From Novimethylophilus sp036504375 (GTDB taxonomy: Bacteria > Pseudomonadota > Gammaproteobacteria > Burkholderiales > Methylophilaceae), in assembly GCF_036504375.1 (NCBI RefSeq), contig NZ_DASXVH010000084.1, positions 8,105-72,104 of the forward strand: a stretch of DNA of 64,000 nt, in the 5' to 3' direction. Position 1 is the stretch's first letter. Each line of letters opens with the position of its first letter. The translations under genes and the position numbers were made by a program. Below, in pieces: positions 1-7,804 of the stretch. Below the pieces are notes generated by a model. It saw nothing but the letters and a program-made list of their open reading frames with translations. It was not told the DNA's origin and ran no database searches.

Positions 1-758
1 ACAATCAACGGGGCGTGGTCTGAAAATCGCTCGGATTTATAAATCTCCGCTTTCTTTACCGTAGCAGCTATTCCACAAGTCGCAATTTGATAGTCGATAC
101 GCCACCCCACGTTCTTGGCCCAGGCCTGCCCGCGATTGCTCCACCAGGTATAGCAGGCGTCGGTGGCATCAGGGTAGAGGCTGCGGTAGGTATCCATCCA
201 GCCATCGTTCAGCACCTGCGTCATCCAGGCACGCTCTTCCGGCAGAAAACCCGAATTCTTCTGATTGCCTTTCCAGTTCTTGAGGTCGATGGCTTGGTGG
301 GCAATATTCCAGTCGCCGCAAATGATGGCTTCACGACCGCTGTTGCGCAGTTTCTGCAGGTGCGGGTAAAAGCGCTCCAGAAAGCTGAACTTGACTGCCT
401 GCCGCTCCTCGCCGCTGGAGCCGGAGGGCAGATAGACCGAAACCACGCTTAAATTTCCGAACTGCGCTTCGATATAGCGTCCTTCGGCGTCGATATCCGG
501 GATGCCCAGCCCTTCGATAATGGCATCCGGCTGTTTTTTGCTGTAGATGCCGACCCCGCTGTAACCCTTCTTTTCCGCGTAATGGAAATAGCCGAACAGA
601 TTGCCCGGCTGCAGCATTTCGCGCGTCATATCGGGCGCCTGCGCCTTAAGTTCCTGCGTGCAGATGATGTCGGCATCCTGTTTTTCCAGCCACCGGAAGA
701 GCCCTTTGCGGGTGGCGGAGCGGATACCATTGAGGTTAAGGCTGATGATTTTTAGCAT
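1..758 (-). CDS. xthA: Exodeoxyribonuclease III (3' end cut by window edge)
   Basis: AP endonuclease and 3'-5' exonuclease of base-excision repair, acting on duplex DNA in the cytoplasm. The protein reads from an ATG at 758 down to base 1 without a stop, giving 252 residues. That is nearly the whole family length of about 255-268, so only a few C-terminal residues are missing. Signature residues are present: SLNLNGIRS near residues 6-14 (the metal-binding Asn), a TQEL motif near 40 (metal-binding Glu), GDWNIAH (catalytic Asp and Asn) and a final SDHAPLIV with the Asp-His pair. The gene is transcribed away from the protease gene at 813; the 54-base gap must hold both promoters. Confidence 0.95.
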   Translation of the reverse strand, partial: MLKIISLNLNGIRSATRKGLFRWLEKQDADIICTQELKAQAPDMTREMLQPGNLFGYFHYAEKKGYSGVGIYSKKQPDAIIEGLGIPDIDAEGRYIEAQFGNLSVVSVYLPSGSSGEERQAVKFSFLERFYPHLQKLRNSGREAIICGDWNIAHQAIDLKNWKGNQKNSGFLPEERAWMTQVLNDGWMDTYRSLYPDATDACYTWWSNRGQAWAKNVGWRIDYQIATCGIAATVKKAEIYKSERFSDHAPLI

Positions 759-812
759 ATAGTATTTGAGTCTTAGGCTATAGTTTGTTGCAAAGTGGAA
801 TAAAATCTCGCC

Positions 813-1481
813 ATGGCATTGCTTAGACTTTTAGCGCTGGCGCTGTTTGTACCGTTCACTGCGGCGGCTGTGGATTACGGCCAGTTCGCTGCGTCCTCGT
901 TCCTGATCTTCGCCGATGGCTATCACCACGAGGCGCTGGGTTCCGGCATGCAGCTCGCACCGGGTAAAATCGTCACCAACTGCCATGTGTTCCGCGACGC
1001 CAAACAATATACCAAAGACAGCATGCGCGTCGCCAATGTGCAAACGCGCGAAGTTTTTGCGGTGCAGAAATACGCCTACGACGAAGACCACGATATTTGC
1101 CTGTTGTATGCGCCGTCGGCCAAGGGCAAATCGGTCGCGCTGGCGGGCAGGTCGGAGCTGGACGCGGCTGCGAGGGCATATTCCATCGGTTTTCCCGCCG
1201 GCCGGCTGACGGCCTCGGATGGATTTTTTCTGCGCAAGGCCCCCTTGCACGGCGAGGATGCGTTGTTTACTACCAACTACTGCCAGCCCGGCTCGTCCGG
1301 CGGCGGGCTGTTCGACGATCAGGGCCGCCTCATCGGCATCGTTTTCGGTACCGCACCATCCGCGCAAGGGAATGTATGCCTGGCGGTGCCGATCGAAATC
1401 GTGCGCAACATCCTCAGTGCACCTACTACCTATATCCGGCTGGTGCGCAACGCCAGCAAATATATTCCAGACAAAGAGTAA
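813..1481 (+). CDS. Secreted trypsin-like serine protease
   Basis: A 222-residue protein that starts with a hydrophobic signal peptide (about residues 1-20, cut after AAA) and continues into a chymotrypsin/trypsin-fold domain. The full triad is visible: His58 in TNCHVF, Asp94 in EDHDICLL and Ser162 in PGSSGGG. It is short and has no PDZ domain, so it is not a DegP/HtrA protease in the usual sense. The likely site of action is the periplasm or outside the cell. It lies 24 bases before pyrE on the same strand, but a functional link is unlikely. Its substrate cannot be read from the sequence. Confidence 0.85.
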   Translation: MALLRLLALALFVPFTAAAVDYGQFAASSFLIFADGYHHEALGSGMQLAPGKIVTNCHVFRDAKQYTKDSMRVANVQTREVFAVQKYAYDEDHDICLLYAPSAKGKSVALAGRSELDAAARAYSIGFPAGRLTASDGFFLRKAPLHGEDALFTTNYCQPGSSGGGLFDDQGRLIGIVFGTAPSAQGNVCLAVPIEIVRNILSAPTTYIRLVRNASKYIPDKE

Positions 1482-1505
1482 TCAGGATTTTCATTAGGAT
1501 TTTTC

Positions 1506-2144
1506 ATGAGCGATTTCAGCAGCGAGTTCATCCGCTTTGCCGTCCAGAAACAAGTGCTTCGCTTCGGCGAATTCAAGACCAAGGCCGGGCGCCTGAGCCC
1601 GTATTTTTTCAATGCCGGGCTGTTCAACGACGGCGATAGCCTGCTCAGGCTGGGCGAGTTTTACACTGCCGCGATTCTCGAATCCGGTGTGCAATTCGAC
1701 ATGCTGTTCGGTCCGGCCTACAAGGGCATCGCGCTCGCCGCCAGCATCGCCATTGCGTTGGCGCGCCGGGGCCGCAACGTGCCCTACGCCTACAACCGCA
1801 AGGAAGCCAAGGACCACGGCGAAGGCGGCACCATCGTCGGCGCGCCGTTGCAGGGCCGGGTGCTGATCGTGGACGACGTGATTTCGGCCGGCACCTCGGT
1901 GCGCGAATCGGTGGAGCTGATCCGCGCCAGCGGTGCCGTGCCCTGCGCCGTCGCCATCGCGCTGGACCGGCAGGAGCGCGGCCAGGGCGCCCTGTCGGCG
2001 GTGCAGGAAGTGCAGCAGCAATACGGCATTCCGGTCGTCAACATCGCCGGGTTGGCGGATTTGATCCGCTATCTGGACGGTGCGCCGCAGCTGGCGGAAT
2101 TCAAGCCCGCGATCGAGCAATACCGCGCCGCCTACGGAGTCTGA
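1506..2144 (+). CDS. pyrE: Orotate phosphoribosyltransferase
   Basis: Converts orotate and PRPP to orotidine 5'-monophosphate in pyrimidine synthesis. At 212 residues it has the normal length. It carries the phosphoribosyltransferase PRPP-binding motif VLIVDDVISAGTS at 119-131, the flexible catalytic loop RKEAKDHGEGG at 98-108, and the N-terminal LKSGRxSPYFFNAG-like segment (here TKAGRLSPYFFNAG, 25-38). The ATG at 1506 follows the protease stop by 24 bases, and the next gene starts 10 bases after its stop, so the three may be cotranscribed. Confidence 0.97.
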   Translation: MSDFSSEFIRFAVQKQVLRFGEFKTKAGRLSPYFFNAGLFNDGDSLLRLGEFYTAAILESGVQFDMLFGPAYKGIALAASIAIALARRGRNVPYAYNRKEAKDHGEGGTIVGAPLQGRVLIVDDVISAGTSVRESVELIRASGAVPCAVAIALDRQERGQGALSAVQEVQQQYGIPVVNIAGLADLIRYLDGAPQLAEFKPAIEQYRAAYGV

Positions 2145-2154
2145 GCGCGAAGGC

Positions 2155-2673
2155 ATGATCGTCCGCAGTTTCGCGCCGGTGGCGCGCGCCGACGCCAAGG
2201 TGCTGATCCTGGGCTCCATGCCCGGCAAGATCTCGCTCGCCCGGCGGCAATACTACGCCCATCCGCACAACCTGTTCTGGCGCATCATGGGCGAACTGTT
2301 CGGCGCCGGCCCCGAGCTGCCTTATGACGCGCGTTTGCTGACGCTGCAGGAAAACGGCGTGGCGTTATGGGACGTGCTGAAAGAGTGCTACCGGGAAAGT
2401 GCGCTGGATGCGGATATCGTCGAAGCCTCCATCATTGCTAACGATTTCGCCGGTTTCTTCGCCCGGCATCGGCAAATCAGCCGGGTTTATTTTAACGGCG
2501 CCAAAGCCGAACAGGCTTTCCGCAGGTATGCGTTGCCAGGTCTGAGTTTGGGGAGTGTAAATTTACAGGGTGTCGAACTGGCGAGGCTGCCTTCGACCAG
2601 CCCGGCCAACGCAGCGATTACGGCCGATAAAAAGCTGGCGGCGTGGCGCAGTATCAGGCCAGTTTCTTCTTGA
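2155..2673 (+). CDS. DNA-deoxyinosine/uracil glycosylase (UDG family 6, HDG-like)
   Basis: Predicted base-excision DNA glycosylase of the uracil-DNA glycosylase superfamily, closest to the hypoxanthine-DNA glycosylase family, removing deaminated bases. The 172-residue protein shows the LILGSMPGKISL motif near 17-28, followed by YYAHPHNLFWRIM, then VYFNGAKA and a late LPSTSPANA motif, in the order expected for this family. An upstream in-frame ATG at 2080 would overlap pyrE by 65 bases; the ATG at 2155 fits the family start better and is used here. Its 3' end overlaps the convergent gatB by 20 bases. Confidence 0.85.
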   Translation: MIVRSFAPVARADAKVLILGSMPGKISLARRQYYAHPHNLFWRIMGELFGAGPELPYDARLLTLQENGVALWDVLKECYRESALDADIVEASIIANDFAGFFARHRQISRVYFNGAKAEQAFRRYALPGLSLGSVNLQGVELARLPSTSPANAAITADKKLAAWRSIRPVSS

Positions 2674-4084
2674 GAATCTCGTTGACCTGGGCCGGGTTCG
2701 CCTTGCCCTTGCTGGCTTTCATCACCTGGCCCACCAGACCGTTGAACGCCTTTTCCTTGCCGGCCTTGTACTCGGCCACCATGGCGGCACTGGCCGCCAG
2801 CACCTGGTCGACGATGCTCTCGATGGCGCCGGAATCGGAAATCTGCTTCAAGCCTTTTTGCTCGATGATGCTATCGGTGTCGCCTTCACCCGCCCAGATC
2901 GCGTCGAACACTTCCTTGGCAATTTTGCCGGAGATGGTGCCGTCCTGAATGCGCTTGAGCAGCCCGGCCAGTTGATTCGGCGTTAGCGGCGAAGCGGCGA
3001 TGTCCTCGCCTTCTTCGTTCAGTTTGGCGGCTAGCGTGCCCATCACCCAGTTGGCCACCAGCTTGGCCTCGCCACCGAATGCAGCGGTTGCGGCAACGAA
3101 ATAATCGGCCATTGCGCGCGAAGCGGTAATCGTGCCGGCGTCATAGGCGGAGAGGCCGTATTCCTGCTCGAAGCGCGCCTTCATTGCTTCCGGTAGTTCC
3201 GGCATGGTGCGCTTTACTTCCGCGATGTAATCTTCCGTCACCTCCAGCGGCAGCAGGTCGGGATCCGGAAAGTAGCGGTAGTCGTTGGCTTCTTCCTTGC
3301 TGCGCATGGCGCGGGTTTCGCCGGTGTCGGGGTCGAACAGCACGGTGGCCTGCTGGATCGTGCCGCCGTCTTCCAGCGTTTCGATCTGCCAGCGCGTTTC
3401 GTATTCAATGGCCTGCTGCAGAAAACGGAAGGAGTTGAGATTCTTGATTTCGCGCCGTGTGCCCAATTTGTCCGAGCCCTTGGGACGCACCGAGACGTTG
3501 GCGTCGCAGCGGAACGAGCCCTCCTGCATGTTGCCGTCGCAAATACCTATCCATTGCACCAGTTCGTGCAGTTTCCTGGCATAGGCCACGGCCTCGGCAG
3601 CGGAGCGCATATCGGGCTCGGTGACGATTTCCAGGAGCGGCGTGCCGGCGCGATTGAGGTCGATGCCGGTCATGCCGTGGAAATCCTCGTGCAGGGATTT
3701 TCCGGCATCTTCTTCCAGATGGGCGCGGGTGATGCGGATAGTTTTTTCGGCATCGCCGACCTGTATGGTCAGCGAGCCCTTACCCACAACCGGCAGCTCG
3801 TATTGGCTGATCTGGTAGCCCTTGGGCAGGTCGGGGTAGAAGTAGTTCTTGCGGGCGAACACCGAGCGCGGCGCGATTTCGGCATTGATCGCCAGCCCGA
3901 ACTTGACGGCGCAGCGCACCGCTTCCTTGTTCAGCACCGGCAGCACTCCGGGCAGTGCGATGCTCACCACGCAGGCTTGGGTATTGGGGGCTGCGCCGAA
4001 TGCGGTGGAGGCGCCGGAAAAAATCTTGGTATTGGTTTGAAGCTGGGTATGCGTTTCCAGCCCGATGACGACTTCCCACTGCAT
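2654..4084 (-). CDS. gatB: Asp-tRNA(Asn)/Glu-tRNA(Gln) amidotransferase subunit B
   Basis: Kinase and tRNA-binding subunit of the GatCAB amidotransferase, which turns mischarged Glu-tRNA-Gln or Asp-tRNA-Asn into the correct amide form. The 476-residue protein has the family start (VIGLETHTQLQT), the catalytic core with YFYPDLPKGYQISQY, the ATP/cation motif LEEDAGKS followed by DLNRAGTPLLEIVTEPD, and the C-terminal helical YqeY-like domain ending NEILKKKLA. gatA and gatC normally lie just upstream, but here the 6S RNA gene and zapA precede it, so they must be elsewhere. The final 20 bases overlap the convergent glycosylase gene. Confidence 0.97.
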   Translation of the reverse strand: MQWEVVIGLETHTQLQTNTKIFSGASTAFGAAPNTQACVVSIALPGVLPVLNKEAVRCAVKFGLAINAEIAPRSVFARKNYFYPDLPKGYQISQYELPVVGKGSLTIQVGDAEKTIRITRAHLEEDAGKSLHEDFHGMTGIDLNRAGTPLLEIVTEPDMRSAAEAVAYARKLHELVQWIGICDGNMQEGSFRCDANVSVRPKGSDKLGTRREIKNLNSFRFLQQAIEYETRWQIETLEDGGTIQQATVLFDPDTGETRAMRSKEEANDYRYFPDPDLLPLEVTEDYIAEVKRTMPELPEAMKARFEQEYGLSAYDAGTITASRAMADYFVAATAAFGGEAKLVANWVMGTLAAKLNEEGEDIAASPLTPNQLAGLLKRIQDGTISGKIAKEVFDAIWAGEGDTDSIIEQKGLKQISDSGAIESIVDQVLAASAAMVAEYKAGKEKAFNGLVGQVMKASKGKANPAQVNEILKKKLA

Positions 4085-4142
4085 GTTTTGATTAACCTAA
4101 TGAGCTATCGGCTCAGCGTAAGTAAGATAAAAATGGAAATTC

Positions 4143-4311
4143 CCCGCTGGTGCCGTCCGTACCCGTATCCTGAACGCTAGGCGTCAGGGGGTCGCGACCG
4201 GAGCACTTCAGGCACGCCCGCTGGGGGCACGCACAACAGCGCTCGAAGTGGCCACAACCGATTGCTTAATATTGGTTCAAGGAATCTGGGCCGTAACGAA
4301 CACCGCAGGGA
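4143..4311 (-). ncRNA. ssrS: 6S RNA
   Basis: Regulatory RNA that binds the sigma-70 RNA polymerase holoenzyme by mimicking an open promoter. Read on the minus strand, the ends pair as a closing stem (CCCTGCGGTG near 4310-4301 with CACCAGCGGGG near 4152-4142). Inside are the conserved strings TTCCTTGAACC, GTGGCCACTTCGAGCG, GGCGTGCCTGAAGTGCTC and GCGACCCCCTGACGCC, which make up the long imperfect hairpin with a central bubble seen in betaproteobacterial 6S RNA. Its place just downstream of zapA matches the usual context. The exact ends are estimated. Confidence 0.92.
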
Positions 4312-4343
4312 AAACTTTGGCGGAATTATTCTCGCCGAAACCT

Positions 4344-4649
4344 TTAAAACAGCTTTTCCTGATCCAGCAACGCCTGATCAAGCTGTTCCTGCATGGCACC
4401 GATTCTACGCTTGAAGTCACCGATGTCAAATCCGCCGCTGCGGGTGGTGAGAAGTTCATGGGCGATATTGAGGGCTGCCATGATGGCGATGCGCTCGACG
4501 CCGATCACTTTTCCGGAATCGCGGATCTCGCGCATCTTGCGGTCGAGATACGACACCGAAGCCAGCAGCTCTTCCTGCTCGTCCTCCGGGCACGCCACGC
4601 GGAATTCGCGCCCCATGATGGAAACATCCAGGCCTTTGACTTCACTCAT
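4344..4649 (-). CDS. zapA: Cell division protein ZapA
   Basis: Small FtsZ-associated protein that bundles Z-ring filaments at midcell. The 101 residues match the family: an N-terminal segment with VSIMGREFRVACPEDEQEEL, then helices with SYLDRKMREIRDSGKVIGVERIAIMAALNIAHELL, and a C-terminal coiled coil (residues about 75-101). It overlaps the upstream zapB-like gene by 4 bases (start within the previous stop), so the two are translationally coupled. The 6S RNA gene follows about 33 bases downstream, as in many proteobacteria. Confidence 0.95.
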   Translation of the reverse strand: MSEVKGLDVSIMGREFRVACPEDEQEELLASVSYLDRKMREIRDSGKVIGVERIAIMAALNIAHELLTTRSGGFDIGDFKRRIGAMQEQLDQALLDQEKLF

Positions 4650-4846
4650 AGCGACCCTTCAGGCAATTGCTCGATAATGTTTTGCAATCGATTCTGGGCT
4701 TGTGCCATATTGTCCTTCAGCAAACGGGTATCGCTTTGCGCCTGGGCAAGCTCCTGGCGAAGTTGATGATTCTCGCTCTTGAGATGCTGGCAAAGGGCGA
4801 TAAACTGCGCCAGTTTGCTTTCCAGAGCTTTCAAATCGGTTTCCAT
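4646..4846 (-). CDS. zapB: ZapB-like coiled-coil division protein
   Basis: A 66-residue protein that is almost entirely coiled coil, with heptads rich in Leu, Gln and Glu from residue 4 to 60. This is the family found immediately upstream of zapA in beta- and gammaproteobacteria and treated as ZapB-like. ZapB bridges ZapA at the Z ring to the chromosome terminus. The assignment rests on size, composition and the 4-base overlap with zapA. The ATG at 4846 sits only 6 bases after a good -10 element, so the mRNA may have no leader. Confidence 0.8.
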   Translation of the reverse strand: METDLKALESKLAQFIALCQHLKSENHQLRQELAQAQSDTRLLKDNMAQAQNRLQNIIEQLPEGSL

Positions 4847-4852
4847 GGCGCA

Positions 4853-4882
4853 ACTATAAGTGGGAAAAGCCAGTCAGGTCAA
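4853..4882 (-). promoter_or_regulatory. Sigma-70 promoter of zapB-zapA
   Basis: On the minus strand there is a -35 TTGACC (4882-4877), an 18-base spacer and a -10 TATAGT (4858-4853). The predicted start of transcription falls at or next to the A of the zapB ATG at 4846. It overlaps, back to back, the region that drives the btuB riboswitch transcript. Confidence 0.7.
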
Positions 4883-4907
4883 CCGTTAACGATAATTTTT
4901 GAAAGTA

Positions 4908-4935
4908 TTACAGTACGTTACTGAGGAAGTTTAAT
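4908..4935 (+). promoter_or_regulatory. Possible sigma-70 promoter of the btuB operon
   Basis: TTACAG (4908-4913), a 16-base spacer and TTTAAT (4930-4935) lie about 30 bases before the first conserved riboswitch bases. This is the best candidate in a region that must contain the promoter, but both boxes deviate from consensus. Confidence 0.4.
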
Positions 4936-4965
4936 TTGCTCTTCAGCCCTGCCTAACTTACAATT

Positions 4966-5155
4966 CGGTCACGTTGTCAGGTGTCTTAATCTTCGTTCAG
5001 AAGAAAAAGATGAAACGGGAAACAGGTTGAATGCCTGTGCTGCCCCCGCAACGGTAAGTGAGTGCGGATTCATCACATGCCACTGGGCTGAAAAAGCTTG
5101 GGAAGGCGATGAATCAAAACTCGCGAGCCCGGAGACCGGCCTGCCGACCACGTTG
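4966..5155 (+). promoter_or_regulatory. Cobalamin riboswitch
   Basis: Adenosylcobalamin-sensing leader. It shows the B12-box core: AAACGGGAAACAGGTTGAAT (5013-5032) followed by GCCTGTGCTGCCCCCGCAAC and GGTAAGTG, then CACTGGGCTG, GGGAAGGCG and the closing GCCCGGAGACCGGCCTGCC. It precedes btuB, the classical target, and the operon also carries btuM, cobO and cobU. Boundaries are approximate. High cobalamin would be expected to switch expression off. Confidence 0.95.
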
Positions 5156-5225
5156 GAAATACCGCGGGGTGACGGTGTTCAGGCCGGGAAGGTGCATGTC
5201 AGCCATTTCCTCCCTTGATCCCTTT

Positions 5226-5280
5226 CCCTTTGGTGTTTCCGTTTTTGATTTGGCATGCGGGGTCGCATGCCCAAAGGGAG
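5226..5280 (+). promoter_or_regulatory. RBS-sequestering stem downstream of the riboswitch
   Basis: CCCTTTGG at 5226-5233 is the perfect complement of CCAAAGGG at 5271-5278, which includes the btuB ribosome-binding site (AAAGGGAG, 5 bases before the ATG at 5286). Nested between the arms is a second perfect hairpin, GGCATGCG / CGCATGCC (5252-5259 with 5264-5271, GGGT loop). No T-run follows, so control at translation initiation is more likely than a terminator. Confidence 0.7.
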
Positions 5281-5285
5281 TTCCC

Positions 5286-7142
5286 ATGAAAAAAACTACT
5301 TTGGTAAGCCTGATCGGCTTGCTGGCATCTTTTCCGCTTTACGCTCACGAAACCATCTATTCCGATGACGTTGTCGTCACCGCCAGTCGCGTTCCGCAAT
5401 CACGCGAGAGCGTGGTGGCGGATGTTTCGGTGATCGAGCGCGAAGAAATAGAACATGCGGGCCAATCGACGCTGGTCGAGTTGCTGAGCACCATGCCTGG
5501 CGTCGAAATCGAATCCAATGGTGGACCGGGCGCCACTGCCAATGTGCATTTGCGCGGCACCAGTTCACAAGCAGTAGTGGTACTGATTGACGGCATGCGC
5601 TTAGGATCTGCCACTCTTGGCACCACTGCTTTCAACCAGATTTCTCCGGAACAGATCGAGCGCATCGAAATCGTGCGCGGCGCGGTTTCTAGCCTGTATG
5701 GCTCGGATGCCGTGGGTGGCGTGATCCAGATTTTTACCCGGCAAGGGGCAGGCAAGCCGCACCTCAGCGCCTATGCCGGGTATGGCAGTTACAACACGCG
5801 AGAAGGAGCGGCCAGTCTGAGCGGGGCCGCTGACAATACCCGCTTCGCACTCAATGTGAGTTCGCTGGCCACGGACGGGATTTCCTCGCTGCGGACCAAA
5901 ATCGGACGCGATGCGGACGACGATGGTTACCGCAACCTGACGGTTTCCGGCCACCTGACGCAAACATTGGCGCTAGGGCATGAAATCGGACTGCAATTTT
6001 TCCGCAGCGACGGCCACAGCGATTTCGACGACAACAATTTCACCGCTTTCCAGGACATGAAGCAGCACAGTTTTGCCGTCACCAGCAAAAATCAGTTTAT
6101 GGCCGGCTGGTTGAGTCAGCTCAAGCTGGGCGAAAGCATGGATGATCTGGTGAGCGTGGGTAGTTTCGGCACCTCCGCTCTGCGTACCTACCAGCGCCAG
6201 TATTCATGGCAGAACGATCTGTCCTTGCCGCTGGGCGTGCTGGCTTTGGCTTATGACCGCCTCGAAGATCATGTGGTCGGCAATACCGCATTTTCCAAGA
6301 ACCGCCGCCGCAACAACGGTTGGCTAGCGAGCTATTTGCTGGAACAAGGGCCGCACGCGTTCCATGCCGGCATCCGCCGCGATGATAACTCGCAGTTCGG
6401 CCGGCACGACACCGGCAATATTGGTTATGGATACAAGTTCAACCAGTTCTGGCGCGTGACGGGTAACTACGGCACAGCTTTCCGCGCGCCGACCTTCAAC
6501 GACCTGTACTGGCCGTTTCAGGATTTCGGCTTCGGCTTTTCCTATCGGGGCAACCCCAATCTCAAGCCGGAAACCTCGCGCAACAAGGAAATCTCGGTGG
6601 TGTTCGATCAGGGCCATCACCGCGTTTCGGCTACCGCTTATCGCAACGAAATCAGCAATCTGCTGGTGTGCTGCCAGGGGTTGCCTGCGGATTTCCCCAC
6701 CAATGTCGGATCGGCCACCATCCAGGGCTTGACCATAGCTTACGAGGGCTGGTTTGATAGTTATCACCTGCGGGCCAATGTCGACTTTCAGGATCCGAAA
6801 GACGATGATACCGGCAAGCAACTGGTGCGCCGGGCACGCCAGCACGCAGCCCTTTGGCTGGGCAAGACCATGGGCCAGGCGGAGGTGGCCGGTGAAGTGG
6901 TTGCCAGCGGCAAGCGTTACAACGATGCCGCCAATGCTTTCAAGCTCGACGGATATGCGCTGGTCAATCTCACCGCCGCCTATAAGCTGGGAGACGACTG
7001 GTCGATCAATGCCAGACTCAACAACCTGTTCGACCGCAAATACGCACTCGCCACCACCGCCAACAGCTTCGCCCCGAACGCGCCGGATTTCAACACGCCG
7101 GGAACCAACCTGTTCGTCGGCCTGCGTTACGCGCCAAAATGA
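5286..7142 (+). CDS. btuB: TonB-dependent vitamin B12 outer-membrane receptor
   Basis: Outer-membrane beta-barrel transporter for cobalamin, energised by TonB. The 618-residue protein starts with a signal peptide (about 1-20, ending SFPLYA), then a TonB box-like segment (DDVVVTAS, about 25-32), a plug domain (TLVELLSTMPGVEIESNGGPG and VLIDGMRL, ending near SLYGSDAVGGVIQIFT) and a 22-strand barrel ending in an aromatic-rich strand (NLFVGLRYAPK). Length matches BtuB (about 614). An upstream in-frame ATG at 5058 lies inside the riboswitch and is not the start; the ATG at 5286 follows AAGGGAG. It heads the riboswitch-controlled operon with btuM, cobO and cobU. Confidence 0.95.
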   Translation: MKKTTLVSLIGLLASFPLYAHETIYSDDVVVTASRVPQSRESVVADVSVIEREEIEHAGQSTLVELLSTMPGVEIESNGGPGATANVHLRGTSSQAVVVLIDGMRLGSATLGTTAFNQISPEQIERIEIVRGAVSSLYGSDAVGGVIQIFTRQGAGKPHLSAYAGYGSYNTREGAASLSGAADNTRFALNVSSLATDGISSLRTKIGRDADDDGYRNLTVSGHLTQTLALGHEIGLQFFRSDGHSDFDDNNFTAFQDMKQHSFAVTSKNQFMAGWLSQLKLGESMDDLVSVGSFGTSALRTYQRQYSWQNDLSLPLGVLALAYDRLEDHVVGNTAFSKNRRRNNGWLASYLLEQGPHAFHAGIRRDDNSQFGRHDTGNIGYGYKFNQFWRVTGNYGTAFRAPTFNDLYWPFQDFGFGFSYRGNPNLKPETSRNKEISVVFDQGHHRVSATAYRNEISNLLVCCQGLPADFPTNVGSATIQGLTIAYEGWFDSYHLRANVDFQDPKDDDTGKQLVRRARQHAALWLGKTMGQAEVAGEVVASGKRYNDAANAFKLDGYALVNLTAAYKLGDDWSINARLNNLFDRKYALATTANSFAPNAPDFNTPGTNLFVGLRYAPK

Positions 7143-7205
7143 TATGATTCATCAATGAACCTTCCCGCCCGGTCAGGGCGGGTTCAATCAAAGGAGAGAG
7201 CCCCC

Positions 7206-7769
7206 ATGTTTTACCAAGCCAGAAAACCGCTAGCCATTGCCGCAATACTGCTGATCCTGATGGTGCTCACGCGCGGCAGCCACGTCGACACCGGTTCCAG
7301 TCTGCCGGATGCGACATTGGCTTGCATGCTGCTGGGCGGTATTTTCCTGCGGCGGGGCGCCTGGTTTGCGCTGATGATGATGACCGCGGTGGCGGTCGAT
7401 GCCTATGCCATTGGGGTGGACGGTGTGTCCAGCTATTGCCTGTCGCCCGCTTACTGGGCATTGCTGCCGACCTATGCGACCTTGTGGATGGGTGGACGCT
7501 GGCTGGCGAAACGTGCCAATGCCTTTGCGCCGCTGGCATATGCCGGCGTGGCATTCCTGACTACCACGATGGCGTTCCTGATTTCGACCGATAGCTTCTA
7601 CCTGTTCTCCGGCCGCTACCCGCAAGCTTCGCTGTGGGAAGTCATGCAGCACGGCTGGGAATACTATCCGGCTTATCTTGGCTATACCCTGATGTACCTG
7701 GCCGTGGCCTGGGCGGCGCAACATGCGCTGATGCTGATCGCCGGCCAGTATCAAGCGCGCAACGCTTGA
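7206..7769 (+). CDS. btuM: BtuM-type cobalamin transporter (solitary ECF S-component)
   Basis: Predicted inner-membrane cobalamin carrier. The 187-residue protein has about five to six membrane segments (near 8-22, 37-58, 60-72, 82-98, 107-122 and 155-178). In Thiobacillus denitrificans, BtuM is an S-component that works without an ECF module and binds cobalt through a Cys in the segment following the second helix. Here Cys78, in VSSYCLSPAYWALLP, sits at the equivalent place. It lies between btuB and cobO in the riboswitch operon, which supports B12 transport. No BtuCD permease/ATPase is encoded in this window, consistent with BtuM replacing it. The ATG at 7206 follows GGAGAGAGCCCCC. Confidence 0.85.
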   Translation: MFYQARKPLAIAAILLILMVLTRGSHVDTGSSLPDATLACMLLGGIFLRRGAWFALMMMTAVAVDAYAIGVDGVSSYCLSPAYWALLPTYATLWMGGRWLAKRANAFAPLAYAGVAFLTTTMAFLISTDSFYLFSGRYPQASLWEVMQHGWEYYPAYLGYTLMYLAVAWAAQHALMLIAGQYQARNA

Positions 7770-7804
7770 GCGGCACCGATCTCAACCGGCGCCATGCTGC
7801 CCGC

